44,988 nucleotides of DNA from Rhizobiaceae bacterium (GCA_023953775.1 JAMLJD010000033.1:1-44988), one strand, 5' to 3'. Shown: positions 1-15,210, numbered from the stretch's first letter. Made by a program: numbers and translations. Notes: generated by a model not told the origin, from the letters alone.

Positions 1-654
1 ATGCTCACCGGGTTCCTGCTTGCAGCAGCCTTTACCGTCAGCCTGTGGCAGGTCCGCGGCGCTGTCTTCTCGATCCCGCTCGCCGCGATCGTTCTGGCCG
101 GCTGGATCGCCCGGGCGCGGAGCGCGGCCGCGACAGGCCGCCCTGGAGCGGCGCTGCGCATGGCGGCAGCATGGCTTCTATCCCTCAACGTCGCCTGGAG
201 CACCGCTGCCTACGGAGCGGTCGCCGCTCTCGGCGCGGACACGGCTCCCAAACCTTCGGCAACACGAGACGACTGCTATCGCGCAGCCGACTACGACGGC
301 CTCGCCCGGCTGCCGGCCGGCGGTGTGCTCGCGAGCTCGAACCTCGGCGCCTCGATCCTGCGCCACACGCCGCATCGCGTGCTGGCAGGCCCTTATCATC
401 GCAATGTCGACGGCAATGTCATGGCGCTCGACGCCTTCATGGGTTCTCCCGACCAGGCACTGGCGATTGCCGTGCGGGAACGGATGGCCTACCTCGCCTA
501 TTGCCCGGGAAATCCGGAAACCGGTTCGATCGCCGCGTGGGCGCCCGATGGATTGATGGCCGCACTGAAGGGGGGACGAGTCCCAGACTGGCTCGAGCCG
601 GTCGCAACGCCAGGGGACGCGCCGCTTCGACTCTATCGCATTCTCCGCGACTGA
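1..654 (+). CDS. C-terminal part of a polytopic membrane protein, unknown function
   Basis: The frame is already open at the first base of the window, so the protein probably begins upstream and only its last 217 residues are seen. The visible part has two or three hydrophobic segments (about residues 1-14, 22-36 and 50-75), followed by a soluble tail of about 140 residues that lacks long hydrophobic stretches. The tail has a conserved-looking patch around residues 92-135 (Asp-Cys-Tyr-Arg-Ala, then Ser-Asn-Leu-Gly and Arg-His-Thr-Pro-His). This layout, membrane helices followed by a C-terminal globular domain, resembles large integral membrane glycosyltransferase-like proteins, but no catalytic motif is in view and I do not assign a function. 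It ends 88 bases before the next gene on the same strand. Confidence 0.6.
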   Translation: MLTGFLLAAAFTVSLWQVRGAVFSIPLAAIVLAGWIARARSAAATGRPGAALRMAAAWLLSLNVAWSTAAYGAVAALGADTAPKPSATRDDCYRAADYDGLARLPAGGVLASSNLGASILRHTPHRVLAGPYHRNVDGNVMALDAFMGSPDQALAIAVRERMAYLAYCPGNPETGSIAAWAPDGLMAALKGGRVPDWLEPVATPGDAPLRLYRILRD

Positions 655-742
655 CGAAGATTTGATCCGTCCCGATACGCTTTCTTAAGCCTTCGGCCCT
701 AAACATTCCCGCTGATGCCCCGAGAACAATAATGGCCAGGGT

Positions 743-2086
743 ATGCTCAGCTCACAGGGCAATGGCAGCGGCGACGCCACGGATCTGGCATTCACGGATC
801 CGCTGACGGGACTCGGCAACCAGCGCCGGTTCTTCGACAAGGTCGACCGCCTGATCGCGGATCGCGCGGACGATCCGGCACCCTTTGCCGTCGGCATACT
901 CGACCTCGACGGCTTCAAGCCCATCAACGACCTGTTCGGCCGCAAGGCCGGCGACGACATCCTGCAGCAGGTGGCGATGCGCCTGCGTGCTTCGATGGAC
1001 GGCCATTCCACCGTCGCGCGTGTCGGCGCCGACGAGTTCGCCTTCCTCTACCCCCTCGTGTTCAGCGAGGAAGCGGTCACCGAGAAGGCCAGGATGCTGA
1101 TCGAGATTCTCTCGGCCCCCTACGATGTCGGCGAGAGGACGGCGCGCCTGTCGGCATCCGTCGGGTGCGCGCTGTTTCATTCGGGTGACGAGACGACCGA
1201 AATCCTGGTCTCGAAATCGGAATCCGCGCTCTATCACGCCAAGAAGTCGGGCCGAGGCGGCGTCGTGGTGTTTACCCGCGAGATGGAGGAGGCCGCCAAG
1301 CGCGTCACGCGGATCGAACAGGCCCTGCGCCGCGCCGTCTCGGCCGGCGAGGTCGAGCCGCATTTCCAGCCGATCGTCGACCTCAAGGACCGCCGGGTCG
1401 TCGGCTTCGAAACGCTGGCGCGCTGGACCGACCGCGATCTTGGCTTCGTGTCGCCCGCCGTCTTCATTCCCATCGCCGAGGAACGCGGCATCATCGGGCC
1501 GCTTTCCCAGCTCGTCCTGCGCAAGGCCACGACTGCCGCCCGCGAATGGCCCGACCATCTGTTCCTGTCGTTCAACCTCTCGCCATCGCAGCTCGTCGAC
1601 CAGAATACCGGCCTGCATATCCTGGCCATCCTCGACCGTACGGGTTTCGATCCGCGCCGGCTCGAGATCGAGATCACCGAGACGGGCCTGATGACCGACC
1701 CAGCCTCGGCCGAAAAGATCGTCGATGACCTGCGTCGGGTCGGCATCCGCGTCTCGCTCGACGATTTCGGGACCGGCCAGTCGTCGCTCGGCCGCCTGCG
1801 GGAGTTCCATTTCGACAAGTTGAAGATCGACCGCGCCTTCGTGTCGAGCATCCTCGAGGACAAGCCGTCGGAGCATATCATCCGGGCGATCCTGGCGATG
1901 TGCGAGGGCCTCGGCATGGAGGTCGTGGCAGAGGGCATCGAGGACGAGGACCAGGCAGCGCGCCTCGTCCAGTTCGGCTGCTCCGGCGGCCAGGGCTATC
2001 TGTTCGGCAAGCCCTGCGACGCCGATTCGACCCTCGGCTATCTGCGGGAAAGCTTCCGCGGTGCCGCGCGCGCCAAGGCGATCTGA
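743..2086 (+). CDS. GGDEF-EAL domain protein, probable cyclic-di-GMP phosphodiesterase
   Basis: This 447-residue soluble protein has a GGDEF domain (about residues 15-178) followed by an EAL domain (about 190-440), with no sensory or membrane segment in front. The GGDEF signature reads Gly-Ala-Asp-Glu-Phe (95-99), and the inhibitory-site position reads DGHS instead of RxxD, so cyclase activity and product inhibition are doubtful. The EAL domain keeps the residues expected for c-di-GMP hydrolysis: the signature Glu-Thr-Leu (223-225, a tolerated variant of EAL), the Asn of FNLSPSQ, the Glu of EITE, the paired Asp of DDFGTG, the Lys of KIDR and the Glu of AEGIE. The likely net activity is phosphodiesterase, perhaps tuned by GTP binding to the degenerate GGDEF domain. 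An ATG at 732 is out of frame, so 743 is the start. Confidence 0.88.
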   Translation: MLSSQGNGSGDATDLAFTDPLTGLGNQRRFFDKVDRLIADRADDPAPFAVGILDLDGFKPINDLFGRKAGDDILQQVAMRLRASMDGHSTVARVGADEFAFLYPLVFSEEAVTEKARMLIEILSAPYDVGERTARLSASVGCALFHSGDETTEILVSKSESALYHAKKSGRGGVVVFTREMEEAAKRVTRIEQALRRAVSAGEVEPHFQPIVDLKDRRVVGFETLARWTDRDLGFVSPAVFIPIAEERGIIGPLSQLVLRKATTAAREWPDHLFLSFNLSPSQLVDQNTGLHILAILDRTGFDPRRLEIEITETGLMTDPASAEKIVDDLRRVGIRVSLDDFGTGQSSLGRLREFHFDKLKIDRAFVSSILEDKPSEHIIRAILAMCEGLGMEVVAEGIEDEDQAARLVQFGCSGGQGYLFGKPCDADSTLGYLRESFRGAARAKAI

Positions 2087-2158
2087 AGACAGACGTCTTT
2101 CCTGTTCCGTCCCGGATGCTATGCTCGCGCCGGCATAGGCGGCGGAAGGAACGAACCG

Positions 2159-3037
2159 ATGACGGACGCGCGAGTATCGGTGCTGTGCGATATTGCCTGC
2201 CATCTCGGAGAGGGACCGTCCTACGACCCGGCGACTGATACGCTCTACTGGTTCGACATCATCGAGCAGCGGATGCTCGAACGGCGGCTCGCCGATGGCC
2301 GCTCACGAATTCACGTGCTGCCCGAGATGGCCAGCGCCGTCGCGTTCAGCGATGACGGGCGACAGGTCCTGGTCACCGAGACAGGTGTCCGGTTGCGCGA
2401 TCCCGCCTCCGGACAGTTGACGACGATCGCGCCGATCGAGGCGGACAATCCCCACACGCGATCCAACGACGCCCGCGTCCATCCGTCGGGGTCGTTCTGG
2501 ATCGGCACCATGGGCAAGCATGCAGAACACAAGGCAGGGGCGATCTACTGGTTCCGCGCCGGCGAGGTGCGACGGCTGTTTCCCGACGTCTCGATCCCGA
2601 ATTCCATCTGTTTCTCGCCGGACGGCGCGATCGGCTATTTCACCGACACAGCCAAGAACATCCTGTTTCGCGTCGATTGCGATCCGGCGACCGGACTTCC
2701 GACGGGCGAACCGGTGCTGTTCGTCGACAGGCGACGCATGGAAGGCGGTATCGACGGCTCCGTCGTCGATGCCGAGGGCAATATATGGAACGCACAATGG
2801 GGTGGCTCCTGCGTGGCGGTCTATTCACCGGACGGCCGCGAAATGCGACGCATCTCCATGCCGGTGCGGCAGCCCTCATGCCCGGCATTCATCGGTCCGC
2901 GCGCCGACCGCCTCGCCGTCACGTCCGCATGGGAGGGGCTGGACGACGCGGCCCGGCGCGACGATCCGGAGGCTGGCCGCACCTTCATGCTGGACGCCGC
3001 GGTCAACGGCCGTTTCGAGCCGCATCTGGTGCTCTAG
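2159..3037 (+). CDS. SMP-30/gluconolactonase/LRE family sugar lactonase
   Basis: This is a 292-residue six-bladed beta-propeller enzyme of the SMP-30/gluconolactonase family. Such enzymes hydrolyse sugar lactones (for example glucono-, arabino- or xylonolactone) with one divalent metal. The family metal-site positions are visible: the Glu in LGEGPSYD near the N-terminus, the Asn in IPNSICFSPDG, and the Asp in GGIDGSVVDAEGNIW. The SNDARVHPSGSFWIGTMG stretch is the usual substrate-side blade. A GGAAGGA ribosome site sits about 8 bases before the ATG. It follows the GGDEF-EAL gene by 72 bases. No sugar-pathway gene is adjacent, so the lactone substrate cannot be inferred from context. Confidence 0.85.
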   Translation: MTDARVSVLCDIACHLGEGPSYDPATDTLYWFDIIEQRMLERRLADGRSRIHVLPEMASAVAFSDDGRQVLVTETGVRLRDPASGQLTTIAPIEADNPHTRSNDARVHPSGSFWIGTMGKHAEHKAGAIYWFRAGEVRRLFPDVSIPNSICFSPDGAIGYFTDTAKNILFRVDCDPATGLPTGEPVLFVDRRRMEGGIDGSVVDAEGNIWNAQWGGSCVAVYSPDGREMRRISMPVRQPSCPAFIGPRADRLAVTSAWEGLDDAARRDDPEAGRTFMLDAAVNGRFEPHLVL

Positions 3038-3123
3038 AGCCCATCGCTCGCCGATTGACGCTGGCGCGGATTTGAGGCCAATTGGCGAATGTCGGCGTTT
3101 TCGCCGCGTTTCGCGGGTCGCCG

Positions 3124-4176
3124 ATGTCGCACTCTGTCCCGACGCTGATCCTCGCCTTCGAAGACGAAGCGCGCTGCCGGCAACGGCTCGAACGGGAAGG
3201 CATTGCGCCATGCCACGCGATGGAGATCGCATCCTATCTGGCGCAGTCGACGGATATCGCCCACGACCTCGCTGATATCGGAGCGGCCTGTACCGCGCGC
3301 GGCATCGCCTTCCTGCCGGTCGAACTCGACGCATTGCCCGACGAACTCGAACGGCATCGGCCGGGCGACGCCCTCGTGTGGACGCTCACCGACGGTATCG
3401 CATATTACCGGGGTTCGGCGGCGCCCGCGCTGGCGCGGCTCGGCGGCCACCGGGTGTTCGGGGCCGACGATGCGCTCTATGCGCTGTGCCAGGACAAGTT
3501 CCGCTCCGGCGCCGTGCTCAGGGCGCTCAACCTTCCCGTGCCCGAAGCCGGGCTGGCACGCGACGGCGTGTGGCTGGTTCCGCCACCTGCGGCCGACAGC
3601 TACTTCGTCAAGCCGAACAGGCTCGGGTCAAAGGTCGGCATCTGGCCGGAATCGCATTGCAGGCACGCCGTCGAAGCCCTGGATCTCAGCCGTCGGATCT
3701 TCAAGGCCTATCGCGACGATACGATCGTCCAGGCCTATGTCGCCGGGCGCAATACACGCGCCAGCTTCCTCGCCGTGGACCCGGCGTGCGGTGTCGAGGC
3801 TCTCGGCATCGCTGCGGTCGAGACAGGCGCCGACTTCCAGACGATGCGGGACAGCCTCGCGCTCTACGGCGAAACCGGCGCGGCGGCGCGCGCGAGCGGC
3901 CGTGGAACCGAGCCCCGGCTTGTCCCGATCGGCGAGGAGCACCCGGCTGTCGCAGACGTCCGGCGACTTGCCGCGACGATGATGACATGCCTCGGCCTGC
4001 GCGACGTCTTCTCGCTCGATCTCCGGTTTGAAGACGACAACACGCTCCACCTGATCGAATTCGAGGTGGCGCCGGGCCTGCCCTGTTTCGACTTCCGCGC
4101 CTATTGCCGCGACCACTTGGCGATGGAACTTGCCGAGGCGATGGCCGAAGCCGCGATCAGACGGCTTCGGCCGTAA
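3124..4176 (+). CDS. ATP-grasp domain protein, substrate unknown
   Basis: This 350-residue protein has the fold signs of the ATP-grasp superfamily (D-Ala-D-Ala ligase type). An N-terminal pre-ATP-grasp region contains the DALVWTLTDG strand, then comes the CQDKFRSGAVLRALNLPVPEA segment that opens the ATP-grasp domain, a nucleotide-binding lysine in YFVKPNRLGSKVGI, and the metal-binding strand near the C-terminus. That strand reads EFEVAPGL, where D-Ala ligases have E-x-N-T-x-PG, so the Asn ligand position is Glu. These enzymes join a carboxylate to an amine through an acyl phosphate; which substrates are used here is unknown. ATG 3124 is chosen because it begins just before the first beta-strand. 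An in-frame TTG at 3082 with GAGG just upstream is an alternative that adds 14 residues. It ends 6 bases from the convergent rlpA-like gene. Confidence 0.75.
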   Translation: MSHSVPTLILAFEDEARCRQRLEREGIAPCHAMEIASYLAQSTDIAHDLADIGAACTARGIAFLPVELDALPDELERHRPGDALVWTLTDGIAYYRGSAAPALARLGGHRVFGADDALYALCQDKFRSGAVLRALNLPVPEAGLARDGVWLVPPPAADSYFVKPNRLGSKVGIWPESHCRHAVEALDLSRRIFKAYRDDTIVQAYVAGRNTRASFLAVDPACGVEALGIAAVETGADFQTMRDSLALYGETGAAARASGRGTEPRLVPIGEEHPAVADVRRLAATMMTCLGLRDVFSLDLRFEDDNTLHLIEFEVAPGLPCFDFRAYCRDHLAMELAEAMAEAAIRRLRP

Positions 4177-4182
4177 GCCCGT

Positions 4183-4542
4183 TCAGCCGATCTTCTGGAT
4201 ACAGATGCTGGTATGGCCGGCACGGATGAAGCCCAGAGCCTGAGCCGCGGCCTTGGAAACGTCGATGATACGGCCGCGAATGAAGGGGCCGCGATCGTTG
4301 ATCCGCACGACGACAGCCTTGCCGTTGCGCTTGTTGATCACACGCACCTTGGACCCGAAAGGCAGCGACCTGTGCGCGGCCGTCATCGCGGCCGGGTTCA
4401 TCCGCTCGCCAGATGCCGTCTTGGAGGTCAGCGCATACCATGATGCGCGCCCGCACTGGGCGGGTCCGGCTTCGGCCGGGATTGCGAAATAAAGGCCCGC
4501 GCCGAGCGCGAGCGCGGCGGCCGAAACGGCGGCTGGCTTCAT
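4183..4542 (-). CDS. rlpA: septal ring lytic transglycosylase RlpA-like protein
   Basis: This 119-residue exported protein has a signal peptide (residues 1 to about 24, ending near IPAEA-GPA) and a single double-psi beta-barrel domain. The family pattern is clear: ASWY, then TASGERM, TAAHRSLPFGSKVRV, NGKAVVVRINDRGPF, and GRIIDVSKAAA. RlpA proteins bind or cleave peptidoglycan stripped of stem peptides at the septum. This form has no SPOR domain, so septal targeting by denuded glycan is not evident. The reading frame continues upstream to 4629, but ATG 4542 gives the proper signal peptide and has AGGGA upstream. The gene is divergent from hmgA and nearly abuts the ATP-grasp gene tail to tail. 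Confidence 0.85.
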   Translation of the reverse strand: MKPAAVSAAALALGAGLYFAIPAEAGPAQCGRASWYALTSKTASGERMNPAAMTAAHRSLPFGSKVRVINKRNGKAVVVRINDRGPFIRGRIIDVSKAAAQALGFIRAGHTSICIQKIG

Positions 4543-4729
4543 GTGAGGATGTCCCTGTAATGTTGACGTGGTCGCGCATTTGCGTCCGAATGGGGCAGCG
4601 GCGAGGCAAGGCCCCGTACCGGCGGACACATTTGGAGACCCCGGGAAACAGTTCTTGAGCGCCGTCGCCCGTTTCGGTGCGGCACGATCCTCCTGGACGA
4701 TCTTGCAATCGCGATAGGAGACTGTGGCG

Positions 4730-4761
4730 TTGATAGTTACAAATGCGATCGTTACAAACGC
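4730..4761 (+). promoter_or_regulatory. Candidate hmgA promoter overlapping a tandem repeat
   Basis: TTGATA (4730-4735) and TACAAA (4753-4758) are spaced by 17 bases, a good sigma-70-like arrangement about 40 bases before the hmgA GTG. An 11-base motif GTTACAAAYGC occurs twice in tandem with a 15-base period (4736-4746 and 4751-4761), so one copy lies in the spacer and the other covers the -10 element. That placement suits a repressor or regulator of homogentisate catabolism, but the regulator is not in the window. Confidence 0.45.
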
Positions 4762-4796
4762 AACGAATTTTCACTGCGTATGAAAGGAAGGCCGAC

Positions 4797-6110
4797 GTGA
4801 CCCTGTCCTACATGCCCGGCTTCGGCAATGATTTCGAGACCGAGACCCTTCCAGGCTCCTTGCCGCAAGGCCGCAACTCGCCGCAGAAGCCTGCATACGG
4901 GCTTTATGCCGAACAGTTGTCGGGTTCGCCCTTCACCGCCCCGCGCGGCACTAACGAGCGTTCCTGGCTCTACCGCATCCGGCCGAGCGTGCGCCACACG
5001 GCGCGGTTCCGGTCTCTGGAGGTTCCGCGCTGGAAGTCCGCGCCGAATATCGGCGATCACGAACTCGCTTTCGGCCAGTTGCGCTGGAATCCGGTGCCGA
5101 TCCCGAACGAGCCCACCGATTTCATCGCCGGCATGCGCACCATGACAACGGCGGGCGACGTGTTCTCGCAGGCAGGCATGGCCGCGCATGTCTACGTCGC
5201 AAACACCGATATGGTCGACGATCATTTCTTCAACGCCGATGGAGAACTGATGGTCGTGCCGCAGGAGGGGGGACTCCGGCTGGTGACCGAGATGGGCATC
5301 ATCGAGATCAAGCCGGGCGAGATCGCCGTGCTGCCGCGCGGGCTGGTGTTCAAGGTAGAACTGACGGGCGGACCCTCGCGCGGATATGTCTGCGAGAATT
5401 ACGGCGCCAAGTTCACTTTGCCCGACCGCGGTCCGATCGGCGCCAATTGCCTGGCCAATCCGCGCGACTTCAAGACGCCTGTCGCGTGGTTCGAGGAGAA
5501 GGAAACGCCCTGCCGGCTGATCATCAAGTGGTGCGGCGGCTTCCAGGTTACCGAAATCGACCACTCGCCGCTCGACGTCGTCGCTTGGCACGGCAATTAC
5601 GCACCCTACAAATACGATCTGTCGACCTACTCGCCGGTCGGGGCGCTGCTCTTCGACCATCCCGATCCGTCGATCTTCACGGTGCTTACCGCACCTTCGG
5701 GCGAGGAGGGCACGGCCAATATCGACTTCGTCATCTTCCCGCCGCGCTGGATGGTGGCGGAGGACACGTTCCGTCCGCCCTGGTACCACCGCAACATCAT
5801 GAGCGAGTTCATGGGCCTCATCAAAGGCCAGTACGACGCCAAGGAGGAAGGCTTCGTTCCGGGCGGCATGAGCCTGCACAACATGATGCTGGCGCACGGG
5901 CCGGATGCAATGGGCTTCGAGAAGGCCTCGCGCGTCGATCTCAAGCCGGTCAAGCTCGAAAACACGATGGCCTTCATGTTCGAGACCCGCCTGCCGCAGA
6001 TGCTGACGCGCTACGCAGCGGAACTCGACACCATGCAGGACGACTACATCGACTGCTGGTCCGACCTGAAGAAGCGCTTCAACGGCACGCCGGAAGGCGA
6101 CTGGAGCTAG
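4797..6110 (+). CDS. hmgA: homogentisate 1,2-dioxygenase
   Basis: HmgA opens the aromatic ring of homogentisate with O2 to give maleylacetoacetate, in the tyrosine/phenylalanine degradation pathway. The 437-residue product matches the family from end to end: the [12 protein letters not shown] start, SWLYRIRPS, the cupin-like core, the iron-site region [16 protein letters not shown], and [13 protein letters not shown] before the C-terminal helix. The start is taken as GTG 4797 because AAGGAAGG (4784-4791) lies 5 bases upstream and homologues begin at this point. An in-frame ATG at 4743 would lie inside the promoter. The downstream genes of the pathway (fumarylacetoacetase, maleylacetoacetate isomerase) are not adjacent, so hmgA stands alone between its own promoter and a terminator. 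Confidence 0.95.
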   Translation: MTLSYMPGFGNDFETETLPGSLPQGRNSPQKPAYGLYAEQLSGSPFTAPRGTNERSWLYRIRPSVRHTARFRSLEVPRWKSAPNIGDHELAFGQLRWNPVPIPNEPTDFIAGMRTMTTAGDVFSQAGMAAHVYVANTDMVDDHFFNADGELMVVPQEGGLRLVTEMGIIEIKPGEIAVLPRGLVFKVELTGGPSRGYVCENYGAKFTLPDRGPIGANCLANPRDFKTPVAWFEEKETPCRLIIKWCGGFQVTEIDHSPLDVVAWHGNYAPYKYDLSTYSPVGALLFDHPDPSIFTVLTAPSGEEGTANIDFVIFPPRWMVAEDTFRPPWYHRNIMSEFMGLIKGQYDAKEEGFVPGGMSLHNMMLAHGPDAMGFEKASRVDLKPVKLENTMAFMFETRLPQMLTRYAAELDTMQDDYIDCWSDLKKRFNGTPEGDWS

Positions 6111-6126
6111 AGCATTTCAAGCCAAA

Positions 6127-6155
6127 AAGAAACCCGGCGCAAGGCCGGGTTTCTT
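6127..6155. terminator. Bidirectional rho-independent terminator between hmgA and dnaK
   Basis: There is a perfect 12-bp stem (AAGAAACCCGGC / GCCGGGTTTCTT) with a 5-base loop. Read on the minus strand it is followed by a longer T-run (TTTCTTTTT), so it should end dnaK transcripts well and hmgA transcripts less strongly. Confidence 0.8.
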
Positions 6156-6178
6156 GGTCGCTGTCGTGACCGATCGCG

Positions 6179-8098
<1,920 letters not shown>

Positions 8099-8207
8099 TC
8101 TACTTCTCTCCGCTTAGCAGGCTGCCTGGACCCATGACGGCGTTCCGGACGGCAGCCCCTGTTCACTGGATTTCCGCGCGTTTTCCTGCCGCGCGGCGTT
8201 GCCGGGT

Positions 8208-12822
<4,615 letters not shown>

Positions 12823-12826
<4 letters not shown>

Positions 12827-13245
12827 GTCGTCGGTCCGTCGGGTCTGGGAACGCTTGATTTCACATGGCGCGGCAGCGAATCCGGCATGTGCACATAGGG
12901 AAGCTGTTCGCCGACATAGGCATGCAGCGTCGGCTTGTAGCGGGCGGGCTCATCCATCGCGCCGAGCATGAACCAGATGCTCTCCGGCAGGCGCTCGTCG
13001 TAATAGGCGATCGGCGAGCCGCATTTGCCGCAGAAGCTGCGGATCACATGGCCGTTCTCGTAGGTTTTCGGCTGGTCGCCGGAAAACGACACGCTCTTGG
13101 CCGCGAAACCGACGAAGGCCGAGACCGGGGCTCCGCTGGCCCGGCGGCAATCGCGGCAGTGGCAGTAGCTGATGTGATGCGGCTCGGCGCTCGCCTCGAA
13201 GCGCACCGCACCGCAGCGGCAGCCGCCGGTGTGCCCGTCGCTCAT
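12823..13245 (-). CDS. GFA family (glutathione-dependent formaldehyde-activating type) zinc protein
   Basis: This 140-residue protein has the cysteine pattern of the GFA/CENP-V fold: GGCRCG near the start (Cys9, Cys11), CHCRDCRR (Cys28, Cys30, Cys33) and FCGKCGSP (a CxxC around residue 72). These ligate zinc. The family is named for glutathione-dependent formaldehyde-activating enzyme, but many members have no known reaction. The gene lies inside the pheST operon: its ATG overlaps the pheS stop and its stop overlaps the pheT ATG, both as ATGA. Its expression should therefore track PheRS. Nothing in the sequence shows a role in aminoacylation. Confidence 0.88.
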
Positions 13246-14327
13246 GTGCTCAAACCCCCGAACAGTGTCGGCATGTCGAGCGGGCGGAACCCGTAATGCG
13301 ACAGCCAGCGCACGTCGGCGGAGAAATAGTCGCGCAGGTCCGGCATGCCGTATTTCAGCGTCGCAATGCGGTCGATGCCCATGCCCCAGGCGAAGCCCTG
13401 ATACTCGTCGGGATCGAGCCCGCCGAAACGCAGCACGTTGGGATGCACCATGCCGCAGCCGAGGATCTCCATCCAGTCGCTGCCCTCGCCGAAGCGCACC
13501 TCGCCCGGCTTCGACCGGTCGCACTGGATGTCGACCTCCAGCGACGGCTCGGTGAAGGGGAAGTAGGACGGGCGGAAGCGCATGTTCAGCGACGGCACCT
13601 CGAAGAAGGCCTTGCAGAACTCGGTCAGCACCCATTTCATGTTGGCGACGTTCGCGGTCCGATCGATCACCAGCCCCTCGAGCTGGTGGAACATCGGCGA
13701 GTGCGTCGCGTCGGAATCCTGGCGGTAGGTCTTGCCGGGGATGACGATGCGGATCGGCGGCTTCTTCGCCTCCATGGTGCGGATCTGCACCGGCGAGGTG
13801 TGGGTGCGAAGCACCTTGCGCTCGCCGCTGGCGTCGGGCGGGAAGAAAAAGGTGTCGTGCATCTCGCGCGCCGGATGGCCGACGGGGAAGTTCAGCGCCG
13901 TGAAATTGTAATAGTCGGTCTCGATGTCCGGGCCTTCCGCGATGTCAAAGCCGAGATCGCCGAAAATGGCGGCGATCTCGTCGATCACCTGGCTGATCGG
14001 GTGGATGCGGCCTCGCTCGGCCGGCGCCTGGCGCACCGGCAGGGAAACGTCGACCCGCTCGGTTTCGAGCCGCGCGGCGATCGCGGCGTCGCGCAGCGTT
14101 GCGCGCCGGTCCGACAGCGCGTCGGTGACACGTTGCTTCAGTCCGTTGATCGCCGGTCCCATCTGCTGGCGCTCCCCGGGCGACATGCCGCCGAGCATCT
14201 TGAGGCGTTCCGAAACGGAGCCCTTCTTGCCGAGAGCGGATACGCGCACCGCTTCGAGCGCGGCTTCATCCGTCGCCGCGCCGATTTCGGCGAGCAGCGT
14301 CGTTTCGAGGGTCTGCAGGTCTGTCAT
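13242..14327 (-). CDS. pheS: phenylalanine-tRNA ligase alpha subunit
   Basis: PheS holds the class II catalytic site that activates phenylalanine and joins it to tRNA-Phe. The product has an N-terminal coiled coil (about residues 1-85) that grips tRNA, then class II motif 1, motif 2 (the [20 protein letters not shown] region) and motif 3 ([17 protein letters not shown]). Length 361 residues, normal for the family. Start choice is not certain: ATG 14327 (MTDLQTLE) matches homologues but lacks a clear ribosome site; GTG 14339 and TTG 14372 are in-frame alternatives, the last lying against the upstream hairpin. It is the first gene of a coupled pheS-GFA-pheT unit. Confidence 0.95.
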   Translation of the reverse strand: MTDLQTLETTLLAEIGAATDEAALEAVRVSALGKKGSVSERLKMLGGMSPGERQQMGPAINGLKQRVTDALSDRRATLRDAAIAARLETERVDVSLPVRQAPAERGRIHPISQVIDEIAAIFGDLGFDIAEGPDIETDYYNFTALNFPVGHPAREMHDTFFFPPDASGERKVLRTHTSPVQIRTMEAKKPPIRIVIPGKTYRQDSDATHSPMFHQLEGLVIDRTANVANMKWVLTEFCKAFFEVPSLNMRFRPSYFPFTEPSLEVDIQCDRSKPGEVRFGEGSDWMEILGCGMVHPNVLRFGGLDPDEYQGFAWGMGIDRIATLKYGMPDLRDYFSADVRWLSHYGFRPLDMPTLFGGLST

Positions 14328-14374
14328 CTGTTCGGTCACGGTCTCGTCGTCCCGTTCGGTCTCGTCATGCAATG

Positions 14375-14407
14375 AAAAACCCGCGCCAGCCCTGCCAGCG
14401 CGGGTTT
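14375..14407 (-). terminator. Terminator or attenuator between rplT and pheS
   Basis: Read on the minus strand this is a perfect 10-bp stem (GCGCGGGTTT pairs with AAACCCGCGC) with an 11-base loop, followed by TTTTTCATT. It lies after the rplT stop and about 48 bases before the pheS ATG. It could end the rpmI-rplT transcript or attenuate read-through into pheST. The roughly 35 bases between the rplT stop and the hairpin hold no leader ORF rich in Phe codons. Confidence 0.7.
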
Positions 14408-14443
14408 CCCAGATCAGATTTCGCGATGCTTGGGAAGCGCTGG

Positions 14444-14845
14444 CTAGGCTACAGCGCTTTCAAAAGCATTCGGCGTGGTGTCTTTCAGATATTCGAGCGC
14501 GGTCTTCGACTTCGCAACCAGCGCCGCGAATGCCTCCGGCTCATGGATCGCCATGTCGGACAGCACCTTGCGGTCGATCTCGATGCCGGCCTTGTTGAGG
14601 CCGTCGATGAAGCGGCCATAGGTCAGGCCGTGCTCGCGCACCGCGGCGTTGATGCGCTGGATCCACAGGGCGCGGAAATTGCGCTTGCGGTTCTTGCGGT
14701 CGCGATAGGCGTATTGCAGCGACTTCTCGACCGCCTGCTTGGCGATGCGGATGGTGTTCTTGCGGCGGCCGTAGAAGCCCTTGGCGGCTTTCAGGACCTT
14801 CTTGTGCTTGGCGTGGGCGGTTACGCCCCGTTTGACGCGTGCCAT
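14444..14845 (-). CDS. rplT: 50S ribosomal protein L20
   Basis: L20 binds 23S rRNA early in large-subunit assembly. The 133-residue product is the canonical protein: basic N-terminal extension ([23 protein letters not shown]), then the globular domain with [23 protein letters not shown]. It follows rpmI after 34 bases. In enterobacteria L20 represses rpmI-rplT translation by binding its own leader; whether that holds here is unknown, but the leader is structured (see 15134-15195). Confidence 0.98.
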   Translation of the reverse strand: MARVKRGVTAHAKHKKVLKAAKGFYGRRKNTIRIAKQAVEKSLQYAYRDRKNRKRNFRALWIQRINAAVREHGLTYGRFIDGLNKAGIEIDRKVLSDMAIHEPEAFAALVAKSKTALEYLKDTTPNAFESAVA

Positions 14846-14879
14846 GTCATGATCTCCTTAACTGTCCGGGGTCGTTCGC

Positions 14880-15089
14880 TCAGATACCGCCGCCATTGGG
14901 CAGGTAGTTGCTGATGACCTTCTTGGCATCGGGTTCGGCGAGAACCATCGTGCCGCGAGCGTCGCGAATGAACTTGTTGGACCGCTTGATCATGCCGTGG
15001 CGCTTGCCGGCGGCGGCGGATTTCACCTTGCCCGTCGCGGTGATCTTGAACCGCTTCTTGGCCGAGGATTTGGTCTTCATCTTGGGCAT
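14880..15089 (-). CDS. rpmI: 50S ribosomal protein L35
   Basis: This is a 69-residue basic ribosomal protein with the family start [17 protein letters not shown] and the [19 protein letters not shown] core. The frame is open upstream to 15179, but ATG 15089 has GGAAGAG just before it and gives the normal length. It forms an operon with rplT, apparently from its own promoter as well as by read-through from infC. Confidence 0.97.
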   Translation of the reverse strand: MPKMKTKSSAKKRFKITATGKVKSAAAGKRHGMIKRSNKFIRDARGTMVLAEPDAKKVISNYLPNGGGI

Positions 15090-15133
15090 TTTGCTCTTCC
15101 TTTTCGTGGGCCGCACGATTGCGGCGATATCGC

Positions 15134-15195
15134 TCCGGGCCGACCAAAGCCCGGAAAGCATGAGAAACCGCCACGGCATGCCCTGCCGGGCGGTT
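15134..15195 (-). promoter_or_regulatory. Structured 5' leader of rpmI-rplT
   Basis: Two hairpins lie between the rpmI promoter and the rpmI start. The first in the transcript pairs 15184-15195 with 15166-15178 (12 bp with one bulged base, 5-base loop). The second pairs 15149-15155 with 15134-15140 (7 bp, 8-base loop). Neither is followed by a U-run, so they are not terminators. They are candidates for an L20 autoregulatory operator, by analogy with other bacteria. Confidence 0.35.
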
Positions 15196-15210
15196 CTTTA
15201 CGACGGCGGC

